This document shows, piece after piece, positions 43,184-57,012 of a stretch of DNA of 64,000 nucleotides. The position numbers and the translations under genes are program-made. The stretch is from assembly GCA_031772625.1 (NCBI GenBank), contig CM062815.1:607337980-607401979 (forward strand). The letters run 5' to 3'. The notes under the pieces were generated by a model that made no database searches, was not told the origin of the DNA, and saw only the letters and a list, made by a program, of their open reading frames with translations. The DNA is from Pinus tabuliformis. Its lineage: Eukaryota > Streptophyta > Pinopsida > Pinales > Pinaceae. Each line of letters opens with the position of its first letter. Positions within the stretch are counted from its first letter, which is position 1.

Positions 43184-46100
43184 CTACTGATTCTGGCCTG
43201 ACAGAACTGTTTGTGTCAAATTTCTCCAGGCATCCTGGTGTGGCAGTTGGTGTGCTAGGATTGCACCCCAGAGTTTCATCTGCTTCTGTAAATTTGAAGA
43301 TAGTTAGGTGGTGTGTCAAACAGATGGTCCACTTCATTCATTAGAAAAAACAGGTTTTCCACCCTGTCATACATACTTGCCTGTGGCTGGCCCTGGCTCT
43401 GCTGAAGTGCTGGGTGGTTGTGCAATCTCTGCCACTGCATGGGCATCAATCCTCTTGTTAATAATGTCCAGGGTGAGCAGTCTTCCTACACTGCTTAGAT
43501 GCTGGGGAGGCCTCTGTTCTGCAGTGTCACGAATTTTTCCAGGAATCTATTGATTTCAGTTTGCATATCCTGGGTCCTCCTCTCCAATGTTCCAACCAAG
43601 TTCCTTAATGTAACGACTCTCTTTGCTACAGCAATTGCTTCTGTCCTGTTAGTGATTCCCATGACAGCTAATTGAGAGCTAGTCTTATAGTTCAGAGTGT
43701 TGATTATCCTTGTAGCAGCTTCTGGCATGTGTCCAAGGCTCGCCCTGGCTCTCTGTATTTCTTTGTTTGCTTTAGTGATGAGCACCATTTGCTCATCCAT
43801 GGTCTCAATATATTGCCACTGTTTGGCAATGGACCTTCCAATGTTGCTCCATAGCACTGCTTTCATTTCAGCTGTCACCTTTTCTAGTGCAAGCTCCTTC
43901 TCTAGTTCAGCAATTTCCTCTTAAGAGCTTTTACCTCTCTGTCCTGGCTGCCTCATTCTGTTTGCTCTTGTCAAACCTTTCATTTACCTTAGTCAAGGTT
44001 TTCTTAAGCTCATCCAGCTCTTTGATTTGAGATTCCATGGCTTGGATCTCAGCTTGCAGCTTTTGCATGTCTAAGCTAGCAGCCTGTTCTGATGTTGTAG
44101 TTGTTGCTGCTGTGGATGGTGCTGTAGTTTCTGTTTGCTGAGGAGGAGGAGTAGTCTTTGGAGGGATTTCCTCAAGATTTATTATGACAGGAGGAGGCTG
44201 GGAGGGTTGGCCCTCTTCTCTTTGCTTCAGTGTTTCCTGTAGTGCTGCCTTTGCAGCTTCAGTTTGTCCTAGCTGGTCTTGAGTCCTAACCAGCTCTTTG
44301 TATAGGGATACCAGCAGATCTGTAGCATCTTTCTCTTGCCTTTGCTGGGCAACTTCATCTGTCTGTGGGTGGATGGTGGCCGGGAGTTTGATTTTCTTTC
44401 TTAGGGCTGCCATGTCTGCATCCCTTATCTTCAGGAGCTCTTGAATGCCTTTGACATCTTTAGGGTCATGCCCTATCTCTATGATTACCTCTTCCAAGGA
44501 CTTGATCCTATTGTCCTTGGCTTGTGATGAAGCTCTTTCTAACTCCAGCTGAGAAGCTGTGTTGTCCAGGCTGCTCTTTAATTTATAATTCTCCAATGTC
44601 TCATCTGCCAGGGAGGCATACACCATTTCACCAGTCTGCTTATGTAGTTCAATCTTGTCCATGGGGTGTATGTCTTTGGCAAGAACCTCCATGTTGGTTC
44701 TAGATAGTCTGAGGTGGACTGAGGCTGCAAAGTTGTAGGCATGAAGTGGCTCATTATCATTTTGCCTTCGCTCACATCGAAAGCAGACATGAGTCTCTGC
44801 TGGTTGCTAGGAGCTAGGTTCAACAAGTGATCGTACAGCTGCACTTTTATTGGATCACTCCTCCTTTTTATGTCAATGAATTGCTGTTTTATACTTGACT
44901 GCCCCTTTCTTGTTTGACCGGAGGAGCTGACCTCTCCTCCCATTGTCATGTCATGTCCTCGCTGGGATGAGCTGGCCGAAAGTTCTCCACTGGGTGGGCC
45001 CATGCCCATGGCTTGCCTTACTGCAATGTCCTCCTCTTGGGAGTCATTCAGTCTCTGTCTCTTCTCACCCCTGATGAAAGATGAGGTGTGGGGGGTCTCT
45101 CTCTCCCTTTTCCTTGTCACATCCTCCTTTTGTGGTGTTTGGAGGACTGATGTGTCAATATTGGTGTCTGTCCTGGGAGGCACATTTGTTTGAGGCTGCT
45201 GCTCAGTATTGCCAGGTTGATCTGTCCCCTTTTCCTGCTGCAAGGGCTGTTCACTGGACTGTGCTTTTTCTTGTTGCTGTCCCAGTTCTTGCTGTTCCAT
45301 TTCTCTTGCTGCTGTAGCAAGGTGTCCACTTGTTCCTCTGTCAATACAGGTGGCTGTTCCACCTGTTTACCTTTGTCTTTGCTTGCTGCCTGGGATGTCT
45401 TCTCAGTGGTTTGCTGCTGTGCTGCTGAAGATCCAGCAGCTGTTCCACTTTGCTTTCTGTAGGAGTGGGGCACCTGTGCACAAGTTTCCAAGTCAGTTTC
45501 CTTTTGTACATTCCTGGCTTCTTTCTCAAGCAGTTCTACCTCAGTGAGTTGTTCTATTAGTGTACCCTCTTCCCAATCTAGTGCATTGGCATACTTTTCT
45601 ATTTCCGGTTGTCTTTTATGTGCATAGTTGCCCAGTCTGTATCTAATTCTCCTGAGGGAAATACTATGATTGGGGTCATAAGGAATCCACTCAAAACTGG
45701 TCTGCAATCTGAGGCCTTCCAGCATGCTGTGTGCCTCTTTCCATCCTTCCTCTTTCTTGTTATACAGGAAGGAACCTAGCTGACTTCTTACCTTCAATTG
45801 TGACTTCTTGTTTCTACTCTGAAAGTGAAGGTAATCTGAGTTCCCAAACTGCCTGAAATACTCCAGGGCAAAAAGCCTCATGGGGACATACCTTGGCAAT
45901 CTAAATGGGTTCAATTCACAGCCATATATCCTAATGACTGTGTGGTTCTGGTAGAAGTACCAGTTGCCAATGTTGTAGGATTTGTTCAGATGTAGAATCC
46001 TCCTCATTTCATCGGTTAATCTAGGAGGAGGAGTACCTTGCAGAACTGTTAGGGCCGGATGAACAAATAGATCAATGAACTCACAGTATGTATAGGGTGA

Positions 46101-46945
46101 TACTGAGGTAAAATGAAACACAGAGGTCCAGAAAACAACTGATCTTGGGCTTCCTTGGGCATTGAGTGGCCTCAAAGGAACTGAGAAGGTAGCTGGCTGA
46201 TAGAAAAGAAATAAATGATAGATATATGAGGAGTACCTAAACAGCTCTCCCTTTTCAAATTCATGAACTGATCATGGATTTTCTCTGCTATGTAAGTTGC
46301 ATAATCATATTGCACAGCTGGAGGCTTACCAGGGGCAAACATGGACAGCATTGCCATTATACTTTCATCTACATCTTCCAGCCCCCTGAACCCTAGGACA
46401 TAGCTAATTAGGTCCACCAGCATTCTGCCCAACTCATTCAGACAATGGTACCCAATAGGAGGGGTTCTGACTGTTTCAGAGCCTGATATGACGAACAGTT
46501 GGTTGATTTTGATAATCTGGTCACTGGACAGCTTGATCCCTGTGTTAATCAGATTCTGCATGGACAGAGGGGTCAATTTCTTGGCTGTATTGAAGTGCAG
46601 CATCTGGTTTATGCTCTCTGGGGTGATCTGGAACAGGACTAGGCCTGTGGGGCTTATGACTGCCCTTTGGCTGGGGTCATAGCATTCCTGGCAGCTGTAA
46701 ATGAGCTCTGGCATTGGATTGACTTGGGGAAGGTTGTATATGGGCAAATTTGACTCCCAAATCCCCAAGATATCTGCTCCACTATGGTGCTGGGCTCTTA
46801 GTTCATTCAGCATTAACACATTATACTTGGTTCCCATAGGAAACCAATCCAGCATTTGGTAGTCCATGTCTCCCAGGGCTTTCCATGCTAGTTCTTGGTG
46901 AGGTGCATTGATGGGCTTAATGTTTAGTGCAATAGGGGTCTCCAT
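43184..46945 (-). pseudogene. LTR-encoded protein, LTR3' copy (frameshifted)
   Basis: Same gene as in LTR1. The start at 46945 is intact. The frame breaks near 46245 (lost C in AGCCTCTCCC), near 45303 (lost C in TTTCCTCTTGC), near 44700, near 43915-43945 (two losses) and repeatedly at 43240-43500 next to the gap. The stop is TAG (43184-43186), shared with the left-of-gap copy. Long clean pieces are 46172-46945, 45117-46175, 44578-45300, 43931-44692 and 43495-43878. Confidence 0.8.
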
Positions 46946-47539
46946 AGCTGTTCAAGTTACTAGAATTGCAAATAGACAGGTGGAATGGTGAAAACACAGT
47001 CTGGAGACAGTCTTCTGTGGAAACGGTTGAGGTTTTGAGTGCTGAAGGGGAATTCTCTCAGTAGCAATTGAAATACTACTGGATTCTAGTGATAGAGCCT
47101 CTCTGTGGTGTGACTGAACTCTCTAACAAGGTGGAATATGTCTATTAGCAATTCTGCCGGGAAAACGCAGAATTACAGAGGTTTAATGAGAATTGCAGGT
47201 TTTTAGAGCTCTGCCAGCGTTTCTTGGCCCTCACAGTGACAATGCTGGATGAATGAAAGGGAATGAACGGTGTAAATCTAGTCTTTATGGTCCTATTATC
47301 CCTGTGAGCAATTTTGAGCTTAATGAAGGTCGTATGGAGGGCGAAATGGTCTAAATACCTGTAATTCGACGAGCAGAGGTTGAAACACAGGTGCACAGGT
47401 GCTTTTTGAGGAGGTCGCCCGGGCAAATCAACTGGTTGGCGAAAATTCGAGCTCAAACGGTCAAGCAGAGCGCTCAGTAAAAACACAGTGTAAATGGTAA
47501 AAATACGGGAAAATTTGGTAAATATGGTCATTTTACCAT

Positions 47540-47575
47540 TTGGCGCTTTTTTCTGCTGACGTCAGCATGACGTCA
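47540..47575 (-). promoter_or_regulatory. Candidate LTR3' promoter element
   Basis: E2F-like TTTGGCGC and paired TGACGTCA sites (47557-47564 and 47568-47575) as in LTR1. Confidence 0.5.
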
Positions 47576-49223
47576 TTGGTGGGTCATGGTGAGGTGGGCA
47601 GCCAAGTCAGCGTGAGGTGGGCCAAAATAATATAAGCGGGTACGGGCAAGCAACGACGTGGCGGTGAATTAACGGCGGGTAGGTGGCGGTTTAACGTGCA
47701 GCGGTCACGGTTAAGGCCTTAACCGTTGCAGTCTCCCGGGGCGGTTAAGGTACGGCGCGGAGGATGTCAGAGCGGGCTCCGAGATGGTTTAACGCCCGAC
47801 GCGTGGAGGAGGCGTGACAAGGCGCAACGTCACTTCCCGGAAGTTAACGTGCGGTCACGGGAGGCGCTCCGATATTGCTGTAGGCCGTCGGATCTGGTGG
47901 GCTTGATCCGACGGCTGGCGGAGGGGTAACATGCGCCTTTGATATTATGGGCGGAAAAATCAAAATTTGTGGGTTTTATGTGGGTTTTTTCAAATGTTTG
48001 TTTGATTAAACCACAATGCGGTAGGATTGGGAAACGTGCCAGAGGCGGGCATTTGACCTTTGCAAAGGTTTTATAGGCAAAATGGGTTCGGAAAGTGGGT
48101 TTTAGCAATGCAGAGGTGATTTGAAGGCAAATTGTCTTGCAGCAAAAGGGAAATGGGTGGAAAAGGTTCACCAAAGTGGCCAGATGCCATTTGGGCCCTT
48201 TTTTGAAAAATACACGGCTATTATGCCTAGGGGAGGGAATATACATAAGATTTGGGGTTTTATACACCTTAGTGTTAATACTATTAGGGGTAGGGGTAAG
48301 ATAAGGGATGTTATATAGTAGAATTAGGAGTTAATATGAATGAAGGAGGGGGATTTAGAAAGGGAGTGTTAGTGATGGAGTAGAGAGGGAAAGAGAGAAG
48401 TTAGTGATGCTCTTTGCTGTAATTTCATGAACTTCACCACTTTGCTTGCTGACAGATCGATTGCCTTGGCAAGAGACCTATGATACTTGTGTAATGGTGA
48501 TCATATTCTTTCTGCAACCACAACTGCCTACCCAACTATTTTGCCTAGCATTTTTTGTTTCTTCTTGAAGGGGCACTTGAACTTGCAACCCTCAATTGCC
48601 TTTTCTTTTCTTTGGCTTTTTTCTCTTTTTCTCTATCTACTTCTACCCTTATGTCCTCCAAGGTCCCAGATTAAACTTTTGGGAACCTTTGCTTCTCTAC
48701 CTAAGCTACTTGTCTGCCAAGATTAAGCTGTTTGGACAGACCTCTTTCTCTATTCTACAACTCAAAATTGAAACATGGCATGATCCAGATTAAACTGTTG
48801 AATCATCCACAAAAATTGAAATAAGGTCCTCAATACTTGAAACACTTACCCAGCTCTTGCTTTCTAGGAAATATGGGATCTTTGGGATACCAAAGCAGAG
48901 CATATTTGGCTTTTCTCTTGCCAATCATGAAATATGAAACCTATTACTATAGGTATCCAACAGTGGCTCCACATGGGGATGGTTTTTCTTTTGAAAGACC
49001 AAGAACAGCAGGTCAGATTGCCTTGTTGCATGACTGCCCATCTTTGTCTTTAAAATCTGCTGCATATAATCTGTCAAAATTTAGTGTGCTTCTTTCTTGG
49101 AGAGCCTCTGATTCTATCTGCCTGTTGCTGCTAGGTGCAGCATTTGGGAAAACCTCTTTATACAATTTAAATCACAAGAGAATATGTACAATTGCATATA
49201 TACAATGAACCTCTGAATTTCTA

Positions 49224-52200
49224 TCATAGTGAACAGTCAAAATAGTGCTTCAGCATCCTGCCATTGACAGGACCTTCATCCAGCTCAGTTATAGTCAAGC
49301 TTTTTAGGAAGTAGGTGTTATTACCTTGTACTGCTTGGACAGCAAATGGTCCTTTCCATAAAGAATCAAACTTCCCATGTTTTCCTTTCTCTTCTCTTCT
49401 TGCATCCCACTTTAAAACTTTGTCCCCCACATTGAAATCTTCAGCTTTAGTTCTTCTGTCAAAGGCCTTTTTCAGTTTCTCTTGTAGTATCTGCACTCTG
49501 CTGAAAACTTGTTCTCTGGTCTGCTGTAGACAAATTATCTGGTTAATCCTTCTTTGCATGTCATTAGGCTCTGCTTGGCTTTCTTGTAGAAGTTTCATAA
49601 CTGGCACTCCTAGTGATGAAGGAAATCTGGCCTCTAATCCATAGACTAACTCATATGGGCTGGTCCCAATTGATCTTTTGGTGGTTAATCTGTCTGCCCA
49701 TAAAGCATTTACTAGTTTCTTATGCCAGTTCTTTTTGTTCTCTTCCAGCACTTTCTTTATGATGTTTATCAGGCTTTTGTTTGATGATTCAGCGAGACCA
49801 TTTCCTTGAGGATAGTAAGCTGTAGAATGGCCCAAAGTAATGTGAAATTTATGGCAAAAGTTTACCATCTTCTTGGATCTGAAGGCAGCAGCATTGTCTG
49901 TTATTATCTTGTCTGGGCAGCCAAATCTAGCCAGTATATTGTTCTCCAAAAATTGAATGATTACTGAATCATTTGCTTGTCTGCATGGGGCAGCTTCAAT
50001 CCACTTGGTGAAGTAGTCTGTTGCTGTTAGAATCCATCTGTGTTGTCCTGAAGATGAGGGGTGAATTTCTCCAATGAAATCCAAGCCCCATTGTTGAAAA
50101 GGTCTCTCTGTTGCAATGGGCCTCAAAGGGAGTGGCAGCACAATTGTCTTTTGCCTTCAAACAGTTGGCACTTGTGGCATGATGTTGTGAATTTCTTCAT
50201 ATCTGAGAACATAGTGGGCCAGTAATAACCAGCCCTTAATATCTTGTCCACAGTGGACTTCCAGTACAAATGTCCACCACAGTCTCCAGCATGGAATTCT
50301 TGCATAATATTGTCAGTTTCACTCTCAAGAAGACAGTGCAGCAAAATACCTTCGTGGTTTTTCCAGAGTAGATTCTCATCTATCACACAAAATTTAGATG
50401 TTTTCATTTTTAGGAACCTAGACTTAGTTCTGGACAGTCCTGGGGGAGCACACAGGTTTTGTAACACATAACAGATATCAGAGTACCAGGGAGATTGTTC
50501 AAAGGCTACATTGATCTTTGGAGTCGCCAGCTCTGTTTCACTGTCCATTTGGTTGATATCTAAAGCTTGGAAATTTGCTTCTGTCATTAACTTGGCCAAA
50601 CCTTGCCCTTTTATCAGCTTTGTAGGCTTTATTTCAATGTCAAATTCAAGTATGTTTGCAATCCATTTTCCTCTCCTTCCCTCTAAGTTTTCTTGTGTGA
50701 GAATGTCTTTGACAATAGGACTTGGTACATAAGCTACAACATGGGAGTAAAGGATGTAAATCCTAAAGTCTTTGATGGCTTTGATCAAGGCATAGGCTTG
50801 TTTCTCCATTATTTGGTACTTTAGGGGGGCATCCCTAAGAGCTCTGCTGAAAAAAGCAATGGGCTTTTCATTCCCTTGGTCATCTTTCTGCAATAAAACA
50901 GCAGCAATAGTGTGTTGGGAGGCAAAGGAGAAAATGACGAAGTCTCTGTCAAACTGAGGGTTAGTTAACACTGGGGTTTGAGTCAAGGCCAATTTTATAC
51001 TTTCAAAAGCTTGTTTTGCTTCAACAGTCCATTTGACCTTTGAATCTTTCTTTAGCATATTGTTTAATAATCTGATTAACTCTGCTAAATTTGGGATAAA
51101 CCTTCTCAAAAAGTTGATTTTTCCCAAGAATCCTTGCAGCTCTTTGACATTCCTTGGGTGAGGCATTTGTAGGATAGCTTGTATCCTATCTGGATCAATT
51201 CTTATGCCATCTTTCGAAATGATGTGTCCTAGAAGTTTCCTTCTTCTAAACCAAATAAAGACTTCTTGGGTTTAAGGAAATACCATATTTCCTGCATGTT
51301 ATGAAGATTTGTCTCAGATGTTTCAAGTGTTCTTGGTCAGATTTTGAAAAGGGTGTAAGATCATCTAAGTAAATGACCAAGAAATCATGAATTTCCTTTG
51401 CAAAAGCAATGTCCATTGCTCTCTGAAATGTTGCCCCTGCATTTTTCAATCCAAAGGGCATCTTCACATACTTGAAAGTACCCCATGGGGTAGTAAATGC
51501 AGTCTTGTCTTGATCATCAGGGTGTACCAGGATTTGATTGAAACCTGAGAAGCCATCCAACAATGATATTCTTGAGGCTCCTACTACTCTTTGAAGGATG
51601 TGGTCCATTTTGGGTAAGGGATAATTGTCTTTGAGTGACACTAGGTTCAAATTTCTTAAGTCTACACAAAGTCTAATCTCACCAGTTTTCTTTCTTGTAG
51701 GGACCAAATTTGAAATCCACTCAGAAAACCTGATTGGTGCTATGATCCCAGCTTTGAACATTTTTTGTAATTCCTTTTCAATGGAAGGAAGAAGCACAGG
51801 ATTAATTCTTCTCAATTTCTGTTTGAATGGTTTTTGATCAGGCTTGAGGGGAATGGTGTGCTGGATAACAGAGGTATCATAAGACTTCAAGTCTTCATAA
51901 CCCCAGGCAAAGACATCTTGGAATTCTTTAAAGAGATCAACATATTTGGGTTTTTGATCAGGGGGCAAAGCAGCAGACAGCTTTATTATTTTAGGCTTGT
52001 CAGTGGTACCAATGTTACATTCTTCAATTGTTGCATCTAATGGCTGCATCTTTGGCTTTCTGGGGACATCATTTGAGTCAAAAATGTCCTCTAGTGGGGT
52101 AAGGCCTGCTGGAAGAAGATTGTCTTTGAGTTGTATGATTTCATCTTCAGCGTTGCTCAGCTCTTCACAGTCAATTTGGTGAATTTGCTGAATGTTTTCT

Positions 52201-55123
52201 TTGTCGAAAATGGTTGGACTAAGTAGTTGTTTTGCTGTCCTAGGTGACATTGGGTGGGCAGACTGTTGAAACTGTAATTGTGATTGACTTGCCCCATCAA
52301 CTGTTTGAGATTGACTTGCTGTCTCAAGGTCAATATTTAATCCTGTAAACTCTTGTTGCAAAGTTAAAAAGTTGTTTATTTGCCTATCATTCTCAAATAC
52401 TTGCCATTCTTTGACATTGTTTGGAATAGAAGGCCTATATTTGACTTCTGCTGTGAAACAATTGTTGGGTTGTAGTGGGAATTTGAAGGTGCTGGCAAAT
52501 GTTGCCAAGCTGTGAGCATGGAGATTGTGGCCCCTAGGAATCTTTGTGAGAACAAACTCGGAGAAAGTTTCTAGTATTTCAATTACAGCAGACCTATAGG
52601 ACCTTAATCTTTTGTCATTGGTGACAAAATCCCCTTTTACTTGTTGAATTACTAGATCAGAGTCCCCCATGATTGAGAGGCTATGTGCTTGTAATGATTT
52701 TGCAATCTTGAGGCCTAGTAGCAGAGCTTCATATTCTGCCATATTGTTAGTGCATTTAAAGTTCAATCTATAAGCCGGCCTTGTGCACAGGCTTTCTCTT
52801 TGTTATGTATCCATACTCTAGCTCCTGCCCCTAACTTGTTAACTGAGCCATCAAACTCTAGGACCCACAGACTATCTTGCTGGTCAGGAGATTTTAAATT
52901 CTTTTCATGGGATGGCCATGTGAGCATGAGTTGAGGTTTCTTTTCCCATTTGTCTCCTAGGATAATTTCATCATTTGTTTGACAATTTTTGACAACTAAA
53001 GGAGGGTGAATGGGTATTGTTGGGCTGATTAAATTTTGGCAGGTGCCACTTGTTTGATCGATGTTTTGTTCTTGTATGGGTGTTTCGGTCTTAATGTCAT
53101 TGCTTAAGGAATTTGTGCTGTCATTGAAAAGGATGAAGGAGTCTATGTCCGAGTGGACAACATATATTGGAAAATTTTGAGGCTTTTCTTCACTGCTGAC
53201 CATATATTTCATGAGTGTTTCCCTATAAAGTCTCTTGGATTGTCCAAAGACAGAGATGGTTGCATATGACATGTCTAATTGCAGGGAGCCTTGGAGCTTG
53301 GCTCCCCATGATCTTGATAGGAGCATTCCATATTTGGGTGGGATATCAGCAACAACAACATCCATTAGAATGGTTTTGTTGGGGAATTGAACCAGGGACA
53401 CACATAAATCCTTAATTAGGCCCAAGCATTTGACTTGACTAGAATCAAAAGAAAACAGGTCTTTGTATGGTCTTGTTATATCCAAGTTTAATCTTTCCAT
53501 GACTGCTTTTGGCATAAGGTTGTGAGATGCACCTGAGTCAAACATTGCATTATGCAGTATTTTATCATGAACATGCAAGCTGACATAAAAAGGCAAAACT
53601 CCTGTGACTACTGTTTTTCCATCTACCTCTGGGCCAAACAGTAATTCTGGAGTGTCATCTAGCACATTTACATCATCTTTGTTGTTGGTGAGCTGAAGGG
53701 ATTTTTTGATCTGTTGCTTATATATGTCATGCTTGGCTAGCTCTGAAAGGGGAATTGCTATCTTTAACTTTCCAATTTCTGTTCCTAGGTCAAAAGGTTT
53801 ATCCACCTGAATTTTAGAGTCACGGATAGCAGTCCTTTCTCTGTTCATTGAATCTTCTTGTTGGATTTCATCTTGATTTTGGAGCCTGCCCCTCATGTTG
53901 ATGTCTTGAGGGGTAATGTTCGGACTTGGGTGGGATGATGAGGTTGCCAAGGGTTGTTGTGGTGTGGACGGTATTTCAGTGACCTCCTCAACCACTACTT
54001 CTTTTGTAGGTAAGTTTGTTTTGTCATTAGGTTCAGTGACTAAGGTTTCTTTAGATTGCTGTTTCTCCTTTATCTTCTCAGGCTGATTTGCATTTACAGT
54101 CCGACTTCTTAGTTTGTATTGTTTATGGACTTCATAGACAGCAGTATCATACCCTTGTTTAAAGTCAAAAGACTCTCCTGATTGTGTTTGGAATGTTTTG
54201 TTTTCATCCTCCTCATGGTCTTCTTGTGTTAAGAAAACATGGCTTTTACCATCCAGACCTATTAAGTTGATGTCAGGATCTTCATTGAGCTGATTAGCTG
54301 AAGAAGTTTCTGCATAATTTTCTTGAAAAGGGGGTCTGATATCTTGGTCAGCGCCTGTCTTCCCTATATTGGGGTTCTGTGTTCTCCTAAAATTTGGGTT
54401 TCTAGGAGGATTGTTTTGTGGTGCCTCCCATGATGACTTTCTTTCAACTGATTCCACTCTTTCACCTAGTCTCTTCATGCTGTTTAGTATTGCATCCAAC
54501 TTTTGATCAAAACCTGAGGGCTCTTCTTTGAAACCAACCTTCTTTTCCAGCTTTGCCCTGTTTCTTTTGGCAATTAGGTTGGCCTCTACAGTGACTGCAA
54601 CTCTTTGGGCTTCTGCAAGGGTTGGAGGGTCTCTTTCTCTCAACTGATAGGCCATATCAGAATCAAAACCATCAGGGAAGTTATAAAGGGCCAAATCAGG
54701 AGGGGGCCTTAAGTTCTGGGGAATAGCATTGTATATGTTGTTAAACCTAGCACAATACTCCAACACCGTTTCTTGGGGACCTCTTTTAATAGTGTTATAT
54801 TCACCAAGTATATGGTGCGGATCTCTCTTTTTCTCCCATCTGTTGGTGAATTCCTGGTATAGAACTTCAGGGGTTGCAATGGAATTTGCATTTAAGGATC
54901 TAAACCAAGTTCTAACATCCCCAGTTAAGCTTTGAACAAAAATTCTCATCCTAACACTGTCATCATCTATTTCATAGGTCTCAAAGTGGTCTTGCATCTT
55001 TTTAGCATGCTGGATGGCTGTCAAAGGGCCATGGGAGTCAAAAAATGAGAGTCTAGTTTGGTAGTCTTGGGGTAGAGCTGGAGCATTGGCTGGTATCTGC
55101 AGCGGTGCATATCTGTTAGCCAT
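49224..55123 (-). pseudogene. Gag-Pol polyprotein, copy 3 (three main breaks)
   Basis: Start at 55123 and stop at 49224 are intact and the length is within 1 bp of copy 1. Open pieces: Gag, protease and the start of plant-type RNase H (52763-55123, 786 codons); rest of that RNase H plus RT (51246-52766); Ty3-type RNase H plus integrase N-terminus (50123-51166); integrase core and C-terminus (49224-50141). Breaks are a lost C in AAGCCCGG near 52776, two lost bases in short runs near 51240 and 51271, and an added CA near 50140. Most of Gag to RT matches copy 1, while the integrase side carries copy-2 variants (LESETDN, FQALD). Confidence 0.9.
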
Positions 55124-55715
55124 GTTTATGGGATTTATAGGGTTAATAGGAACAAATGGGACAACAGGGATTACAGGTGTAACCGGGTTAAGAGGATGGG
55201 TAATAAGTGGGGAACTGGTTGAGGGAGTGTGTGCAGATGGTGAAGATGGGAGAGAAGGGCTGTGAGGTGTTGATGATGAGCTAGGGGAATTAGGTGTGGA
55301 ACGGAAAAGGACTTTACAAGGAGTTGGAATGAGGATAGGTTGGTCTAAACTTATATCTGAATCAGCAAGCTTCTCCTGCTTTTGCTGTCTCCTTATGTTC
55401 TTTGGTATGATATTTGGGTTATCGACGATGATGGGTTGATTAGGGTCAGGGTTTGCCCTAGTGTGCCTTGGGTTTCTTTTGGGAGCCAGCTTCTAAGTAT
55501 TCTTTAGAACTTTATACAGAAAGTTTTGTATGTACAAGGACTAGGTAAGAATTCTGGAATGACTATATATTTCTCAAAGCTAGTATGAAGTTTCCCTAGT
55601 TAGCTCTTCCCTAAAGCTGTCCCTGTGTTTACAGAAACAGTCCTGAGGCTTCTTGGCTAGTTTCAGGCTTGATGGTAGCTTTTGGAAATAGATAGTAATT
55701 GAAGAAACCTTAGTT
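55124..55715 (-). other. Gag N-terminal extension and leader, copy 3
   Basis: Same open 122-codon extension; CTG at 55487-55489 two codons after a TAG, then the leader to the primer site. Confidence 0.5.
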
Positions 55716-55733
55716 TCCCCAGTGGAGTCGCCA
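55716..55733 (-). promoter_or_regulatory. Primer binding site, tRNA-Arg type, copy 3
   Basis: Same 18 bases as copies 1 and 2, 4 bp from the LTR4 edge at 55738. Confidence 0.75.
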
Positions 55734-57012
55734 TTTATGTTAACACCCAGGTTGTTCCCTATGACTCCCAAGGGAATACGGCCGGGGTAACCACTAACCA
55801 ATCTTTGGATCACTGTTCCTAGCCAAACTGTGATCAGAGAGGGCTCTCTCTTTATGATTTGCAACTGTTTGTTATAGGGTTTTAGGCTAGCTATTATGTA
55901 CTGATTTTTTTTTTTTTTTTTTTTTTTTTGTTTATGTTTTGGTTGATGAAACTCCTTTTAGATTCTATTGATGTAGTTTTCAGAGAGGTTGAGTACCATT
56001 GGGCAATGGAGTCTGTGGCTACAAGTGTTTAAAGCTTTGAGATGAAAGATGGAACTTACAGGGCCATTAGAGTGCTTAATAGAACAGGTTTTTTGATTAA
56101 ATTACTGGAAACAGGTAATACATCAGTGAAAGCATTTAAGAATTTTCACTTGTTATCTATATGTTCCCAACAGACAGCTTTAAGAGGAGAAAACAGAGGT
56201 CTTAGGGGCAAAATTGAATCCCTGAGAATGACTGTCACAGTAAAAGACACAGTTTTGAAATGCAGCAATTAAGAATTACAATTCTGTCACTGTATCTGAG
56301 GAAAACATGTATAATAGCTCAGTTTGAGTCCAGGGTAAACATTGTTAAATCCTGGGACTATCCTTTCACCTTGCTATCAAGTGTAAAAACATTTAAACAA
56401 CAAAAGAGAACAAAAGACTCAAAAACACATGACAAAGAGATTTGAGAATACTTGCTGTTTTATGCAACACCCTGGAATCCTGTAACATTCATCTCTCACC
56501 ACCATACATCAAATAACACCCAGCCTTGGAAATTCCATTCTTCCTTTGTATTAATTCTCTCCAAATATTACAATGAGCTAGAGCCTTTTCAAAGAAAATA
56601 ACAACAACCCTTTTCACTGCTGTGAAGGGTGAATATATACTTGCGGTCATTTACAAAATATCTGAGTCCTGAGTTATCTCAGATTTTACTTTCTTACCAA
56701 CTACTTAAGATATTATGGCCAAAATCTAATGCAGTATTGACTACAGAGTACAGGCATTTTAATGCTCTGTCAGAAGATATTTTAGCCTTTGGAGACAGCT
56801 AAGTCGGTCGAAATATTCTGAGTAAATGCTGGAACATCTGTCTTTAATGCTTTGTACGCTGTGCTTTTGGGCTTGTCACCTGTGACTGTGACTGTTGCTT
56901 GTGGTGAGTCAATGGTCCAGCTGAGTTGGCTTAGCCTCTGCTTCTTCCCTGTGTCTATCTTTCCTCAAAACTGTGCCTGCGCATGTATGCTTATTTGCCT
57001 GTAGAAATAGCG

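Larger units (their letters stand above)
42939..48962 (-). mobile_element. LTR3', part right of the assembly gap
   Basis: Covers the LTR from about position 1,036 to the end (ATCCAACA at 48962), then internal region 3. The first kilobase after the gap is noisy with indels. It shares inner-LTR variants with LTR2. It differs from the left-of-gap LTR3 at several clean sites: GAGGAGGAG versus GAGGGGGAG near 44144/41008, and TCCTAGCTGG versus TCCCAGCTGG near 44269/41135. The flanks are therefore not simply one LTR read twice. Confidence 0.8.
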
